DNA from: JAVKBW01 sp964352715
GTDB lineage: Bacteria; Pseudomonadota; Alphaproteobacteria; UBA8366; Aestuariispiraceae
DNA length: 64,000 bases
Reading direction: 5' to 3'
NCBI GenBank assembly: GCA_964352715.1
Contig: CAYGSU010000001.1
Location: 1 to 64,000 of the forward strand
The notes under the pieces are model-generated. The model saw only the letters and a program-made list of their open reading frames with translations, searched no databases and was not told the origin of the DNA. Of the stretch, positions 7,834-16,963 are shown piece after piece. The translations under genes were made by a program, and so were the position numbers. Position 1 is the first letter of the stretch. Every line of letters starts with the position of its first letter.

Positions 7834-9173
7834 CCGACCAGAAGCGCCGGTTCAAGGAAGTGTTTCCAAGGCCGCCGCAGGCCTATGTACTGGCGTTGGG
7901 CGGGCTGGTCTTTCCTCTTCTTGCGCTGTTCGCACCGGCGCAGTTCGCCGCCACCCTGCTTGTTCTCGGCACACTGGCCCTGGTGCTGAACCCGGTCACC
8001 GGCTTCTGGCCGCTGAAAACCCAGCCCTATCTTCTGCCGCTGGGCTTTCTGCTGTGTTTCGGATTTCTGTCCGGCCTTTGGGCGGTGGATGGTGCGGAAA
8101 CGGCTGAGCGCGCGGGCCGCCTGCTGGCGTTTCTGGCCGCCGGCACCCTGTTGCTGACCCATGCGCGCGAACTGTCGCGTCGTGAAAAAACATTCGTCTG
8201 CCGCGCGCTGACGATCGGATTTGCGATTCTGCTGGCGCTGTATGTCGAAGAACGGCTGTCCGGCAAATGGCTGATGCATCAGACCCGCAATGTCGATGAT
8301 TACGGGGCCTATGCCATTCTCAACCAGCCGGGTGTGCTGCTGGCGCTGCTGAGCTGGCCGGTCGGCGCGTTCCTGTGGTCGCGTGGCCGGCGCGGTCTGG
8401 CCTGTGCGGTGTTTGTTGCGACTCCGCTGGTAATGATCGGCGAAGCGGGAAGCGCATCGTTGCTGGCGCTGGCCGTCGGCTGGCTGATCGCCCTGCCGAC
8501 GCTGCTGATGCCGTTGGTCATGCGGAGTGTCGTGTCTGCCGGTATCATTGCCGCCGCCATCGTTCTGCCGATCGCCGCCGGCAGCCCGGCCGTGTTTGAA
8601 AAGGCCTACCGGGCGCTTGGCCCGGTGGCGTATAGCGAAAAGCACCGGCTGGTGATGTGGCGATTCGCCGGCGACAGGATCGCCGAACGGCCTTTGCTCG
8701 GCTGGGGGCTGGACAGTTCCCGCGTGATGCCGGGCGGCGACCAGCTTGTGGTCGATTATCCCGATATGCAGAGGTTTTCCTTCGATACCGAAAAAACCCG
8801 ATCGGCGATGGCTGATTCCACGGTGCTGCAGTTGCATCCGCATAATGCACTTCTGCAGGTGCAATTGGAACTCGGCCTCGGCGGTTTGGTGGCGATGACT
8901 GTGTTTCTGGTGCTGGCCGTGTTCGCCGCCACCGCGAATGGCCCGCCGGTCATCCGGGCCTGCCGGCTTGCGCTGCTGGTCAGCGCGGTGACCATTGCCT
9001 GCATCAGTTTCGGCCTGTGGCAGAGCTGGTGGGTTTCCTCGCTGTTTCTGCTGTCGGCCTTCGCCGCGGCCTTGCCGGGTGTTTCGGCGCGCGAGCGGGC
9101 AACCCGCGAGGTGCCGGAAAATTCCGTCGTCAATCCGCCGAAGGAAACCGACGAAGAGGATACTGTTTCGTGA
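7830..9173 (+). CDS. O-antigen ligase/polymerase-like membrane protein
   Basis: A 447-residue polytopic inner-membrane protein with about ten hydrophobic segments. A large periplasmic loop in the second half contains PLLGWGLDSSR and HPHNALLQVQLELG, the hallmark of the Wzy/WaaL O-antigen ligase superfamily, where the loop His is functionally important. It could ligate polysaccharide to lipid A-core or polymerise a surface glycan. It is coupled to the Nudix gene by a 4-base overlap and followed by a HAD phosphatase 25 bases later. No other polysaccharide genes apart from kdsB occur nearby. Confidence 0.82.
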   Translation: MTDQKRRFKEVFPRPPQAYVLALGGLVFPLLALFAPAQFAATLLVLGTLALVLNPVTGFWPLKTQPYLLPLGFLLCFGFLSGLWAVDGAETAERAGRLLAFLAAGTLLLTHARELSRREKTFVCRALTIGFAILLALYVEERLSGKWLMHQTRNVDDYGAYAILNQPGVLLALLSWPVGAFLWSRGRRGLACAVFVATPLVMIGEAGSASLLALAVGWLIALPTLLMPLVMRSVVSAGIIAAAIVLPIAAGSPAVFEKAYRALGPVAYSEKHRLVMWRFAGDRIAERPLLGWGLDSSRVMPGGDQLVVDYPDMQRFSFDTEKTRSAMADSTVLQLHPHNALLQVQLELGLGGLVAMTVFLVLAVFAATANGPPVIRACRLALLVSAVTIACISFGLWQSWWVSSLFLLSAFAAALPGVSARERATREVPENSVVNPPKETDEEDTVS

Positions 9174-9198
9174 CTGCTGCAAAAGGATCAACCACGCC

Positions 9199-9861
9199 AT
9201 GACCCCTTCTCTCGTCATTTTCGACCTCGACGGCGTGCTGGTTGACAGCGAATGGTTGTTGGCCACGGTCTGGTCGACAATGTTGCAGGACCACAACATC
9301 TTAATTCCGCCAGACGTGCTGATCGAACGGTTCGCCGGCAAGACCGATGGCAGCATGGCCGATGTCATCGCCCGGGAAACCGGCACCATTCCAGCCAGCG
9401 CGATGCTTGACTTTGTGCGCGATGCGGCCCGCGCCGCCCTGTCGTCCGAGCTCAAACCCGTGCCCGGCGCAGCGGAACTGCTGGCTGCCCTGCCCTATGC
9501 GTCCTGTGTCTGTTCAAATTCGGCATCCGACCGGGTCAGGCGATCGCTGACCGTGACCGATCTGATCGGGCGGTTCGACGATGCGCGTCTGTTCAGCGCC
9601 GATCAGGTCGCGCGGGCAAAACCGCATCCCGATCTGCATCTGCATGCCCTTAGCGAAACCGGCGTCGCGGCGGCGGATGCCGTGGTGATCGAAGACAGCC
9701 CGACCGGCATCGAGGCGGCCGGGCTGGCAGGCATCGTTTCCATCGGGTTTCTCGGTGCCTCGCATCTTTCAGAGGGCCATGGCGATATTTTGCGCAAGGC
9801 GGGGGCTGCGGCCATTGTCGAGACCCATGACGATCTGATCGCCGCAATCGCCGCTTTGTAA
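9199..9861 (+). CDS. HAD-family phosphatase (subfamily IA)
   Basis: A 220-residue HAD hydrolase. Motif I is FDLDGVLVDSE (nucleophile Asp9, acid/base Asp11), motif II the Ser/Thr strand VCSNSASD, motif III the Lys in KPHPD and motif IV VIEDSPTG. The helical cap sits between motifs I and II, as in phosphoglycolate and beta-phosphoglucomutase relatives. The ATG at 9199 is chosen because it places motif I at residue 7; the frame is open further upstream only within the preceding gene. Sugar or glycolate phosphate is the likely substrate class. Confidence 0.9.
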   Translation: MTPSLVIFDLDGVLVDSEWLLATVWSTMLQDHNILIPPDVLIERFAGKTDGSMADVIARETGTIPASAMLDFVRDAARAALSSELKPVPGAAELLAALPYASCVCSNSASDRVRRSLTVTDLIGRFDDARLFSADQVARAKPHPDLHLHALSETGVAAADAVVIEDSPTGIEAAGLAGIVSIGFLGASHLSEGHGDILRKAGAAAIVETHDDLIAAIAAL

Positions 9862-9939
9862 GAAGGACGGTCTTGCCGACAGGCTTCTAACTTGCCACAA
9901 CAGATTTCGCCTGACCCCCGATACCGGAGTTTTCTTTTC

Positions 9940-11109
9940 ATGTCGCCCCTGCTCAAAGCGCCGCTGCGCGATTCCGTCACCAGCATCGAACGGCAACAGA
10001 TTCTGGCTGTGGCGGAAGTCGGCCTCGGCGACCCGTCGGTCATCCCGATGTGGTATGGCGAATCCGATCTGACGACACCGCCCTTCATCTGCGATGTCGT
10101 CGGCAAGCAGCTGACCAGGGGCGATACGTTCTACACCCACAAGCGCGGCACCAGACCGCTGCTCGGCGCGCTGAAAACCTATCTTGATGATCTCTATGGC
10201 GTGGATCTCGATCCGGAACGGATCTCGGTCACCTCGTCGGGCATGTCGGCGATCATGCTGTGCCTGCAATGCATCATCGACGCCGGCGACAATGGTGTCG
10301 TCGTCAACCCGGTCTGGCCGAATGCGCAATCGGCGATCCGGTCACTTGGCGGGTCGGTGCGGTTCGCATCGCTGACCGCCGATGAAGGCGTCTGGTCGCT
10401 CGACCTGAACCGGATCTACGATCTGTGCGACGAGAAAACCAAAGTGGTGTTCGTCAATTCGCCCAGCAACCCGACGGGCTGGGTGATGCCGGATGAACAG
10501 ATCGTCGACCTGCTGGCCTTCTGCCGCGAAAAAGGCATCTGGCTGATCGCCGACGAAGTCTATCACCGGATGGTGTATGACGGCCGCGCCGCGCCGTCCT
10601 TCATCACCCATGCGCGTGACGATGACCCGGTGCTGATCATCAACAGTTTTTCCAAGGCGTGGGCAATGACCGGGTGGCGGATCGGCTGGCTGGTTCACCC
10701 GGTCGGGCTGGGCGATGTGCTGGGCAACATGATCGAATTCAACTATTCCTGCGTACCGCCTTTTCTTCAGGAAGCGGCCGCGACGGCCTTGCGCGACGGC
10801 GAGGATTTCGTGACGGAAATGGTGGATTACTGCCGGCAGGGGCGCGATATCGTGACCCAGGCTTTCGCCAACATCCCGCAGATTGTGGATTATGCGCCGC
10901 CGACGGCCTCCTTCTACGGTTTCTTCCGCATCGACGGGCAGAAGGACAGTCTGCCGTTCGCGCAAAATCTTGTGCGCACCGCGAAGATCGGCATCGCGCC
11001 GGGCACTGCGTTCGGCCCTGGTGCGGAAGACTGGTACCGGCTGTGTTTCGCGCTGAAACCGGAAAGGCTGGTCGAGGCGATGGACCGGCTGCGCAAAGCG
11101 CTCGCGTAG
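9940..11109 (+). CDS. PLP-dependent aminotransferase, class I/II
   Basis: A 389-residue fold-type I aminotransferase. The PLP lysine is Lys239 in SFSKAWAMTGWRIGW; NSPSNPTG binds the cofactor and substrate, and IADEVYHRM carries the pyridine-nitrogen Asp. A conserved phosphate-site RLCFAL Arg follows near the end. The ATG at 9940 is used, with CCGGAGT about 9 bases upstream; a TTG at 9892 is possible but less likely. The family deaminates aspartate, aromatic or related amino acids; the exact substrate cannot be read from the sequence. folC follows 10 bases downstream. Confidence 0.9.
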   Translation: MSPLLKAPLRDSVTSIERQQILAVAEVGLGDPSVIPMWYGESDLTTPPFICDVVGKQLTRGDTFYTHKRGTRPLLGALKTYLDDLYGVDLDPERISVTSSGMSAIMLCLQCIIDAGDNGVVVNPVWPNAQSAIRSLGGSVRFASLTADEGVWSLDLNRIYDLCDEKTKVVFVNSPSNPTGWVMPDEQIVDLLAFCREKGIWLIADEVYHRMVYDGRAAPSFITHARDDDPVLIINSFSKAWAMTGWRIGWLVHPVGLGDVLGNMIEFNYSCVPPFLQEAAATALRDGEDFVTEMVDYCRQGRDIVTQAFANIPQIVDYAPPTASFYGFFRIDGQKDSLPFAQNLVRTAKIGIAPGTAFGPGAEDWYRLCFALKPERLVEAMDRLRKALA

Positions 11110-11119
11110 GATCACAGGC

Positions 11120-12385
11120 ATGACGACGACAGCACCTTCCGGCCTGCGCAGCGATGCCATTCTCGACCGGTTGATGCATCTGCATCCCAAGGTCATCGAC
11201 CTCAGCCTGGGCCGTACGCTCGACCTGCTGGAAAAACTCGGCCGCCCGCAAGACCGCCTGCCGCCGGTCGTGCATGTCGCCGGCACCAACGGCAAGGGGT
11301 CGACGCTTGCCTTCACCCGTGCCGTCGCCGAGGCGGCAGGCTACAAGGTGCATGCCTATACTTCGCCGCATCTGGTGCGGTTCGCCGAACGCATCCGGCT
11401 GGCCGGTGAGCAGATTTCGGAAGATGCGTTGAGCGCGCTGCTGGAGGAATGCGAACACGCGAACGCCGCCGAACCGATCACGTTTTTCGAAATCACCACC
11501 TGTGCGGCAATGAAGGCCTTTTCCGAAACCCCGGCTGATCTGCTGCTGCTGGAAGTCGGCCTTGGCGGGCGGATGGATGCGACCAACGTTGTGCCGAAAC
11601 CGGCCTGCACAGCGATCACGCCGGTCTCGATGGACCACATGCAGTATCTCGGCCCGACGCTGGAAGCCATCGCCGGCGAAAAGGCGGCGATCCAGAAACA
11701 GGGTGTGCCTTCCATCGTCGCACCGCAGGACCCGGTGGCGATGGCCGTGATCGAACGTGAAGCCGCCCGCGTCGGCGCACCGCTGACCCTGGCCGCCCCC
11801 GTGCCGGACGATACGGTTCTGTCGCTGCCCGGCCGTCACCAGCGAATCAATGCCGGTACGGCCGATGCGATCCTCACGGCGTTACAGGTCGACGGATCAT
11901 TCCGGTTCGATCAGGCCGCCCGTCGGCAGGGCTTTTCCGCTGCCGTCTGGCCGGCGCGGCTGCAACGGTTGACCAGAGGCCCGATCACCGATGCGCTGGG
12001 GCCGGGCTGGGAAATCTGGCTCGATGGCGGTCATAATGAAGCCGCAGGCGAAGTGCTGGCCGATATGGCGTCGGGCTGGCGCGCGGCGGAATCGGACCGT
12101 CCGCTCTATGCCATCGCGGCGATGCTGAACACCAAGGAGCCAACGGATTTTCTGGCCCATCTGCGGCCCTATCTGGCCGGGCTTCAGGCGGTTGATATTC
12201 CCGGCACCGATGCCGCCCTGCCGCCGGACGATCTGGTCGGTTTTGCGAGAGGGCTTGGCATACAAGCCGAGACAGCGGCCTCGATAGACCGGGCTGTTGC
12301 CGCCCTGCCAAAAGACAAGCCGGGCCGTCTGCTGATTACGGGGTCGCTGTATCTTGCCGGACTTGTGCTTGCTCGGAACGGCTGA
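11120..12385 (+). CDS. folC: Folylpolyglutamate synthase / dihydrofolate synthase
   Basis: A 421-residue Mur-ligase family enzyme that adds glutamate to dihydropteroate and to folates in the cytosol. The ATP-binding P-loop is VAGTNGKGST at about residues 53-62, followed by the SPHLVRFAERI loop, the FFEITT segment and GLGGRMDATNV, all characteristic of FolC. An AGGA overlaps the preceding stop as its ribosome-binding site, so it is probably co-transcribed with the aminotransferase. Its last 50 bases overlap the 3' end of the convergent EamA gene. Confidence 0.95.
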   Translation: MTTTAPSGLRSDAILDRLMHLHPKVIDLSLGRTLDLLEKLGRPQDRLPPVVHVAGTNGKGSTLAFTRAVAEAAGYKVHAYTSPHLVRFAERIRLAGEQISEDALSALLEECEHANAAEPITFFEITTCAAMKAFSETPADLLLLEVGLGGRMDATNVVPKPACTAITPVSMDHMQYLGPTLEAIAGEKAAIQKQGVPSIVAPQDPVAMAVIEREAARVGAPLTLAAPVPDDTVLSLPGRHQRINAGTADAILTALQVDGSFRFDQAARRQGFSAAVWPARLQRLTRGPITDALGPGWEIWLDGGHNEAAGEVLADMASGWRAAESDRPLYAIAAMLNTKEPTDFLAHLRPYLAGLQAVDIPGTDAALPPDDLVGFARGLGIQAETAASIDRAVAALPKDKPGRLLITGSLYLAGLVLARNG

Positions 12386-13277
12386 AAATACCGCGCGACA
12401 GGAACACTTCAACCAGACCGGCCAGAACGATCAGGCTGCAGCCAACCGCTTCGCGCCACCCGAACGGTTCGTCAGCGAACAGCGCGGCCGAGATTGCGCC
12501 GACCACAAGTTCCGACAGGATCAGGATGGAAAACAGCCCGGCGCCGATCCGGCTTGGTGACAGGATCAGCATCGTATTGCTGGGGATGAGAAATAGTACC
12601 GATAACAGCAGTAACAGCGGGAAACTGGCGATCCAGGCGTCAAGTACCGGGATCGGCCCCAGCACCCCGCTCAACAACGGAAACTGTGCGACCGCCACCA
12701 GCAGGCCATAGAAGAAATACGACCATTGCAGCGGAAACAGACCTTCCGGCTGGATGAACTGGCTGCGGGCCGCCCCCGCCGCCATCATGATACCGGACGC
12801 GACGGCAAGCCAGTCACCCAGATTTTGCGGCAGCGGCAACCCGCCGTCGGCTCCCAGAACAACCCAGGCGCCGCCCAGACCGAGCATCAGACTGGCGAGC
12901 CGCGCCATGCCGGGCCGCGTTCTGAGAAAAGCCAGCTCGAACAGGGTTGCCCAGATCGGCGTCAGGTAGAAAAACACCATAACGCGCACCACGTCGGTCA
13001 GCAAAAACGCGTTGGAATAACACACGATACCGCCGCCGATCAGCAGACCGACAGAAGGGACGTTGAAACCGATCGGCAGCTTCTTTATGGCGCGATAGAC
13101 GACGATTGGGCTGAACAGCGCGACGCATAAACCATATTGGGCAATGGTTGCCCAGGCGCCGGTTAAACCGGCATCGAACAACGCCCTTTGCGGCAGCCAG
13201 TAGACGCCCCAGGCACCGGCAGCGATAGCGACGCCGATACTGATGAGGGCGTGATGAGGGTGCTTCTGAAGCGGCAT
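12336..13277 (-). CDS. DMT-family transporter (EamA)
   Basis: A 313-residue inner-membrane protein with ten predicted membrane segments arranged as two EamA repeats. The second repeat carries the typical SELVVGAISAALFADEPFGWRE-like helix pair (functional Glu and Pro). Members export amino acids, nucleotides or other small metabolites; the substrate here is unknown. The start lies 4 bases after the xerD stop, so it probably shares the xerD transcript. Its 3' end overlaps convergent folC by 50 bases. Confidence 0.9.
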   Translation of the reverse strand: MPLQKHPHHALISIGVAIAAGAWGVYWLPQRALFDAGLTGAWATIAQYGLCVALFSPIVVYRAIKKLPIGFNVPSVGLLIGGGIVCYSNAFLLTDVVRVMVFFYLTPIWATLFELAFLRTRPGMARLASLMLGLGGAWVVLGADGGLPLPQNLGDWLAVASGIMMAAGAARSQFIQPEGLFPLQWSYFFYGLLVAVAQFPLLSGVLGPIPVLDAWIASFPLLLLLSVLFLIPSNTMLILSPSRIGAGLFSILILSELVVGAISAALFADEPFGWREAVGCSLIVLAGLVEVFLSRGIFSRSEQAQVRQDTATP

Positions 13278-13281
13278 TTTT

Positions 13282-14184
13282 TCACTGTGCCAGAGGGTGT
13301 GCCTTGTTGACCAGTGCTTTCAGCCGCTCGTCCAGAACATGTGTGTAGATCTGTGTCGTGGAAATATCGGCATGGCCCAGAATCTGCTGCACGGCGCGCA
13401 AATCCGCCCCGTGCGCCAGAAGGTGGCTGGCGAAGGCATGCCGCAGAACATGCGGGCTGACCTTCTTCGCATCGATGTTTGCAGCCAGGGCAAGTTCCTT
13501 CAGAATCTGGCCCATACGCTGTCGCGATACATGCCCTTCCTTGCCTCGGGACGGAAAAAGATACGGGCTTTCCGATTCAGGGGGAATGAAACGGTCGCGG
13601 ATTTTCAGATAGGCCAGCACAGCGTCGCGCGCCATATCGGAAACCGGCACCAGCCGTTCCCGGCCCCCCTTGCCCTTGATCAGCAGGAATTCCGGATCGC
13701 GCAGCACCGCAGTCAGCGGCATCGATACCAGTTCCGACACCCGAAGCCCGGTGGCATATAACAATTCGATCAGACAGACGGTTCTGACGCCATCAATGCC
13801 CTTGCCGGTTCTGGCCGCAATCAGCAGGGCGTCAACCTCGTCTTCCGACAGGATCTTCGGCAGCGGACGGCCCCGGCGCGGCGTATCGAGCGACACCGTC
13901 GGGTCGTCCGGGCGCACCCCTTCGCCGAACAGGAATCGGTAGAACTGCCGCAAGGCAGACAGCCGCCGGGCGACGGTGGTTTCCTTGGTGCCGGTCGCCG
14001 ACAGGGCCTGAAGATAGGCGCGGCAATCGTCTGAACCGGCGGTTTCCACCTCTTTGTTCCGGGCGTTCAGAAAGCGCAGAAATTCGACAAGATCGCGGCG
14101 ATAGGCTTCAATCGTGTTCTTCGCTGCGCCGCGCTCGGCGGCCAGCATTTCAAGAAAGCTCTCCAGAAACCGGCTGCCGTTCAT
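13282..14184 (-). CDS. xerD: Tyrosine recombinase XerD
   Basis: A 300-residue site-specific recombinase resolving chromosome dimers at dif with XerC. It has an N-terminal SAM-like core-binding domain (about 1-90) and a C-terminal catalytic domain with Arg in TGLRVSEL, Lys in KGKGGRER, HxxR in SPHVLRHAFASHLL, His in LGHADIST and the nucleophile Tyr in QIYTHV. Length and sequence favour XerD over XerC or an integrase, and no prophage genes or att sites are nearby. It lies 47 bases downstream of the 616-residue exported protein. Confidence 0.93.
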   Translation of the reverse strand: MNGSRFLESFLEMLAAERGAAKNTIEAYRRDLVEFLRFLNARNKEVETAGSDDCRAYLQALSATGTKETTVARRLSALRQFYRFLFGEGVRPDDPTVSLDTPRRGRPLPKILSEDEVDALLIAARTGKGIDGVRTVCLIELLYATGLRVSELVSMPLTAVLRDPEFLLIKGKGGRERLVPVSDMARDAVLAYLKIRDRFIPPESESPYLFPSRGKEGHVSRQRMGQILKELALAANIDAKKVSPHVLRHAFASHLLAHGADLRAVQQILGHADISTTQIYTHVLDERLKALVNKAHPLAQ

Positions 14185-14231
14185 GACCCCGCTGCTTTTC
14201 CAGGTTCAGGCATTGGCATGGTGAAATCGCA

Positions 14232-16082
14232 TCAGTAACGCGCCGCCATGGCGTCGCCGGCAATCGCCCGCGCCAGACCATCCTGACCGATGTCGCGCAG
14301 CAGGGCGATGGTATCGGTCAGCACACCGGCATCGACCCGCGCCAGATCGCCAGCCCCCAGCGCAATTACCGTCAGTGCTGCGGTTGCGCCCAGCCGGCCT
14401 TCGGTAACGGCCGTCCGCAGCGCCTTGACGACGGCAGGATCGGCGGTCCAGTCCAGACCCACCGACGGCTCTGCCAGGGCCAGATCCCACGCCGTCTGCG
14501 GAATGAAGACGCCGAGTGAATCAAGCACCGCCAGCACGAAAGAAACCCCGCGCTCGGCGCGGTCCGGCTCGGTCTTGCGCATATGTGCAACCCAGCGCAG
14601 GGCGGCGTCGCGGCCCAGCCTGTTCGCTGCCGAATCACCGGCCGCCGCTGCATAGGGCCACAGCATCAGCGCGGCTTCGTCGTAAACTGTATTCTGCAGG
14701 CCTTCCGTGCGCAGCAGTTCGAACCACGGCCGCGCCTGATCCGCCCGGCCCGCGCGGTACAGCATCGTGGCGGCATCCTCGGCAAACCAGATCAACCCGC
14801 GATCAACCGGGATATTGGCCACCATCGGCGTCAGCACGGTTTCCAGCAGGCGGCGGTGGTCGGCCTCCTCGGCCAGGATCATCGCGCCGCCGATTACTTC
14901 CGCCCGGGTTACCGGCGATGTCTGCGCGCGTGCCGCCTGAAACACCAGGGCGGTCATCCGCATCGGCTCAAGCTCAACCGCGCGGGTCAGGGCGTTGGCA
15001 CGCGTTTCGTCGTCGAAGTCAACAGCCGCCAGCGATGCGGTTACCGTGTTCAGATCGACCGATCCTTCCGAATAGGCGCGCCATTGCCGGGCGATGCGCT
15101 GTTCCGGCGAGGCGGCGGGGAACCCGGCCTGCAACCGGTTCATCATGGTCGTGTCGTCGCGCGCATCGGCACCGGGAAGCGGCAGCCCGGCGGCGCGGAT
15201 CATTGCGTATTCAAGCGCCGATTTCGGGCTCAGCCTGTCCGGGTCGGGCGGCGGCCCGCCGTTCAAATGGTCCAGCAGCGCCAGAAAGGTGGCGTCTTCC
15301 GGCCGTCCTTCCTCGGCGATCAGTTCAGCACCGAACCCGGCGTCGGTATGGTTGCCGGCGAGCGCCTGACAGGTCAGGTTGACGCGGCGCTTCAGTTCCG
15401 AGCCTTCCGGCATCGACAGCATGGCGGCGCAGGCACCGGGCATGTCGCCGATCAACAGGGCAAGCCGGCCCCGGCGTTCTGCCATTGCGCCCGCCTTTGC
15501 GGGATCGTTGTGCTGCGGTGCGGCGGCAAGCAGGGCGGCCGCGTCTTCAAACCGGCCCATGGCGGTCAGTTTGTCGACCCGGGTCAGCAGGATCGATGAT
15601 TTTTCCGACTCGTCGGCGTTGAACGAAACCGGTACCGCGGCGCGCGACAGCAACATCCGGCGGGCGATATCCTGCAGCGACGGCGCAGTCAGCCGTTCCG
15701 GCATCAGCGACAGAAGAAGATCAAGCCGTGCGCGCGGCGTACCGGTCCACATATCGACCGGAAATCCGCCGGTCGCGGCGTCGAGAATGCCGGTGGCATC
15801 GGGGTCGAGCCTGTCGAGCGACTGCACATCGATGCCGAAGCCCGATCCGTCGTCCTGGGTTTCCGGCTGCGGCGTCTGTGTCTCGACGCTGGGAAGGTCG
15901 GTCGGCAGCAATTGCAGCGGCACCACGTCTTCGGCAACCGGTGCTACGGAAGCATCGTCGGACGGCAGGCCTGTTGCCGGGTCTACGCTCTGCGCGAGGG
16001 CCGGCGGGGGAATCAGGGTCAGCAATCCGGCCAGCAGCCAGACCGCCAGACCGACCGGCCGGTCAGTTCGGAAACTGGTCAT
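14232..16082 (-). CDS. Large exported protein of unknown function
   Basis: A 616-residue protein with a clear signal peptide (GLAVWLLAGLLTLIPPPALAQ, cleavage after ALA near residue 31), so it acts in the periplasm or is secreted. After an acidic, Pro-rich linker the rest is Ala/Leu-rich and almost entirely alpha-helical, with repeating ALLAAAPQHN-like and ALEYAMIRAAG-like helix pairs, suggesting a TPR/SEL1-like or alpha-solenoid architecture without a clear consensus. The ATG at 16082 starts the signal peptide. Its 5' end overlaps the preceding microprotein gene by 20 bases, so the two are probably coupled. I cannot name a family. Confidence 0.8.
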   Translation of the reverse strand: MTSFRTDRPVGLAVWLLAGLLTLIPPPALAQSVDPATGLPSDDASVAPVAEDVVPLQLLPTDLPSVETQTPQPETQDDGSGFGIDVQSLDRLDPDATGILDAATGGFPVDMWTGTPRARLDLLLSLMPERLTAPSLQDIARRMLLSRAAVPVSFNADESEKSSILLTRVDKLTAMGRFEDAAALLAAAPQHNDPAKAGAMAERRGRLALLIGDMPGACAAMLSMPEGSELKRRVNLTCQALAGNHTDAGFGAELIAEEGRPEDATFLALLDHLNGGPPPDPDRLSPKSALEYAMIRAAGLPLPGADARDDTTMMNRLQAGFPAASPEQRIARQWRAYSEGSVDLNTVTASLAAVDFDDETRANALTRAVELEPMRMTALVFQAARAQTSPVTRAEVIGGAMILAEEADHRRLLETVLTPMVANIPVDRGLIWFAEDAATMLYRAGRADQARPWFELLRTEGLQNTVYDEAALMLWPYAAAAGDSAANRLGRDAALRWVAHMRKTEPDRAERGVSFVLAVLDSLGVFIPQTAWDLALAEPSVGLDWTADPAVVKALRTAVTEGRLGATAALTVIALGAGDLARVDAGVLTDTIALLRDIGQDGLARAIAGDAMAARY

Positions 16083-16203
16083 TGTCCAGAACCTTTTCGA
16101 CATCCCGGGCCGGGGCCGGAATATCCCAAGTCGCAAGGAAGGCCGCGCCGCCGGCAAGCACCAGAACGAGCACGATAAAAAGCAGTTTGATCAATTTTCC
16201 CAT
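16063..16203 (-). CDS. 46-residue membrane microprotein
   Basis: ATG at 16203-16201, TGA at 16065-16063. The product begins MGKLIKLLFIVLVLVLAGG, a single strong transmembrane helix after a short basic N-terminus, followed by an exposed tail with TWDIPAP, a mixed-charge stretch and a C-terminal PN. It is likely a bitopic inner-membrane protein with its tail in the periplasm. It overlaps the start of the downstream exported 616-residue protein by 20 bases, arguing for translational coupling and a shared process. The pattern (basic start, membrane helix, Pro-containing tail) looks conserved rather than random, but I cannot name a family. Confidence 0.7.
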   Translation of the reverse strand: MGKLIKLLFIVLVLVLAGGAAFLATWDIPAPARDVEKVLDNDQFPN

Positions 16204-16384
16204 TTTTTCTCGGGTATGTTTGCGTTCGGATTGGCTCAGGTGAAGAGAGTGTTCATGCGGGATTAGCAGATTCGGCCCGTTACGACAGTACCGGATTGCT
16301 TTACGCTACCACCCGACTATGGCAATTCTGCGGCGTCGATAAAAGATAAACCGTTTAGATCAAAGGCCCGACCGTCCGTACGCT

Positions 16385-16963
16385 ATGAAAAAGCAACCGA
16401 CCCAGGAATTTCTGCTCGACAGGCCCGTCGTGTTAATTGGCATGATGGGGGCCGGCAAGTCCACGATCGGCCAGCGTGCCGCCGTGCTTTTGAATGTGCC
16501 GTTCCACGATGCCGACAAGGAAATCGAAAAAGCGGCCGACATGACGATTCCTGAAATTTTCGAAACCTTCGGGGAAGCGCATTTCCGCGACGGCGAACGG
16601 CGGGTGATTGCCCGTCTGCTGGAAGGCGACCCTGCCATTATCGCTACCGGTGGCGGGGCGTTCATGGACCCGGAAACCCGGTCAGTGATCGCCGATCGGG
16701 CGCTCAGCGTCTGGCTGCGGGCCGAAGAACCGCTGTTGTGGTCGCGGGTCAGCCGGCGGTCGACCCGCCCCTTGCTGCAGACGGAAAACCCGAGAGAAAC
16801 ATTGAACAATCTGATTGCAGATCGATATCCTGTCTACGCCGAGGCCGATCTGATCGTCGAAAGCAGGGATGTGCCGAAGGAAACCATGGCCAAGGCGCTG
16901 ATAACAGCGCTTCGCGACCGGCTTGGCGAATTGCAGAAACGTGAAGGAAAACATGGTGAGTAG
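16385..16963 (+). CDS. aroK: Shikimate kinase
   Basis: A 192-residue kinase phosphorylating shikimate with ATP, step five of the chorismate pathway. It shows the P-loop GMMGAGKST (around residues 20-28), the shikimate-binding DADKEIE and FRDGERRV segments, and ATGGGAF, which is diagnostic of the family. The lid region WSRVSRRSTRPLL supplies the ATP-binding arginines. It overlaps aroB by 11 bases, the usual aroKB arrangement. The upstream 180 bases are shared with the divergent microprotein gene. Confidence 0.96.
   Translation: MKKQPTQEFLLDRPVVLIGMMGAGKSTIGQRAAVLLNVPFHDADKEIEKAADMTIPEIFETFGEAHFRDGERRVIARLLEGDPAIIATGGGAFMDPETRSVIADRALSVWLRAEEPLLWSRVSRRSTRPLLQTENPRETLNNLIADRYPVYAEADLIVESRDVPKETMAKALITALRDRLGELQKREGKHGE

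Noticed and set aside
7689..9455. Long minus-strand frame opposite the O-antigen ligase-like gene
   Set aside because: The plus-strand gene has membrane segments and the Wzy motif; the other strand is Gln/Arg-rich without a fold.
13282..14184. xerD as a prophage or integron integrase
   Set aside because: It is the full-length chromosomal type with no att repeats, phage genes or cassette array nearby.
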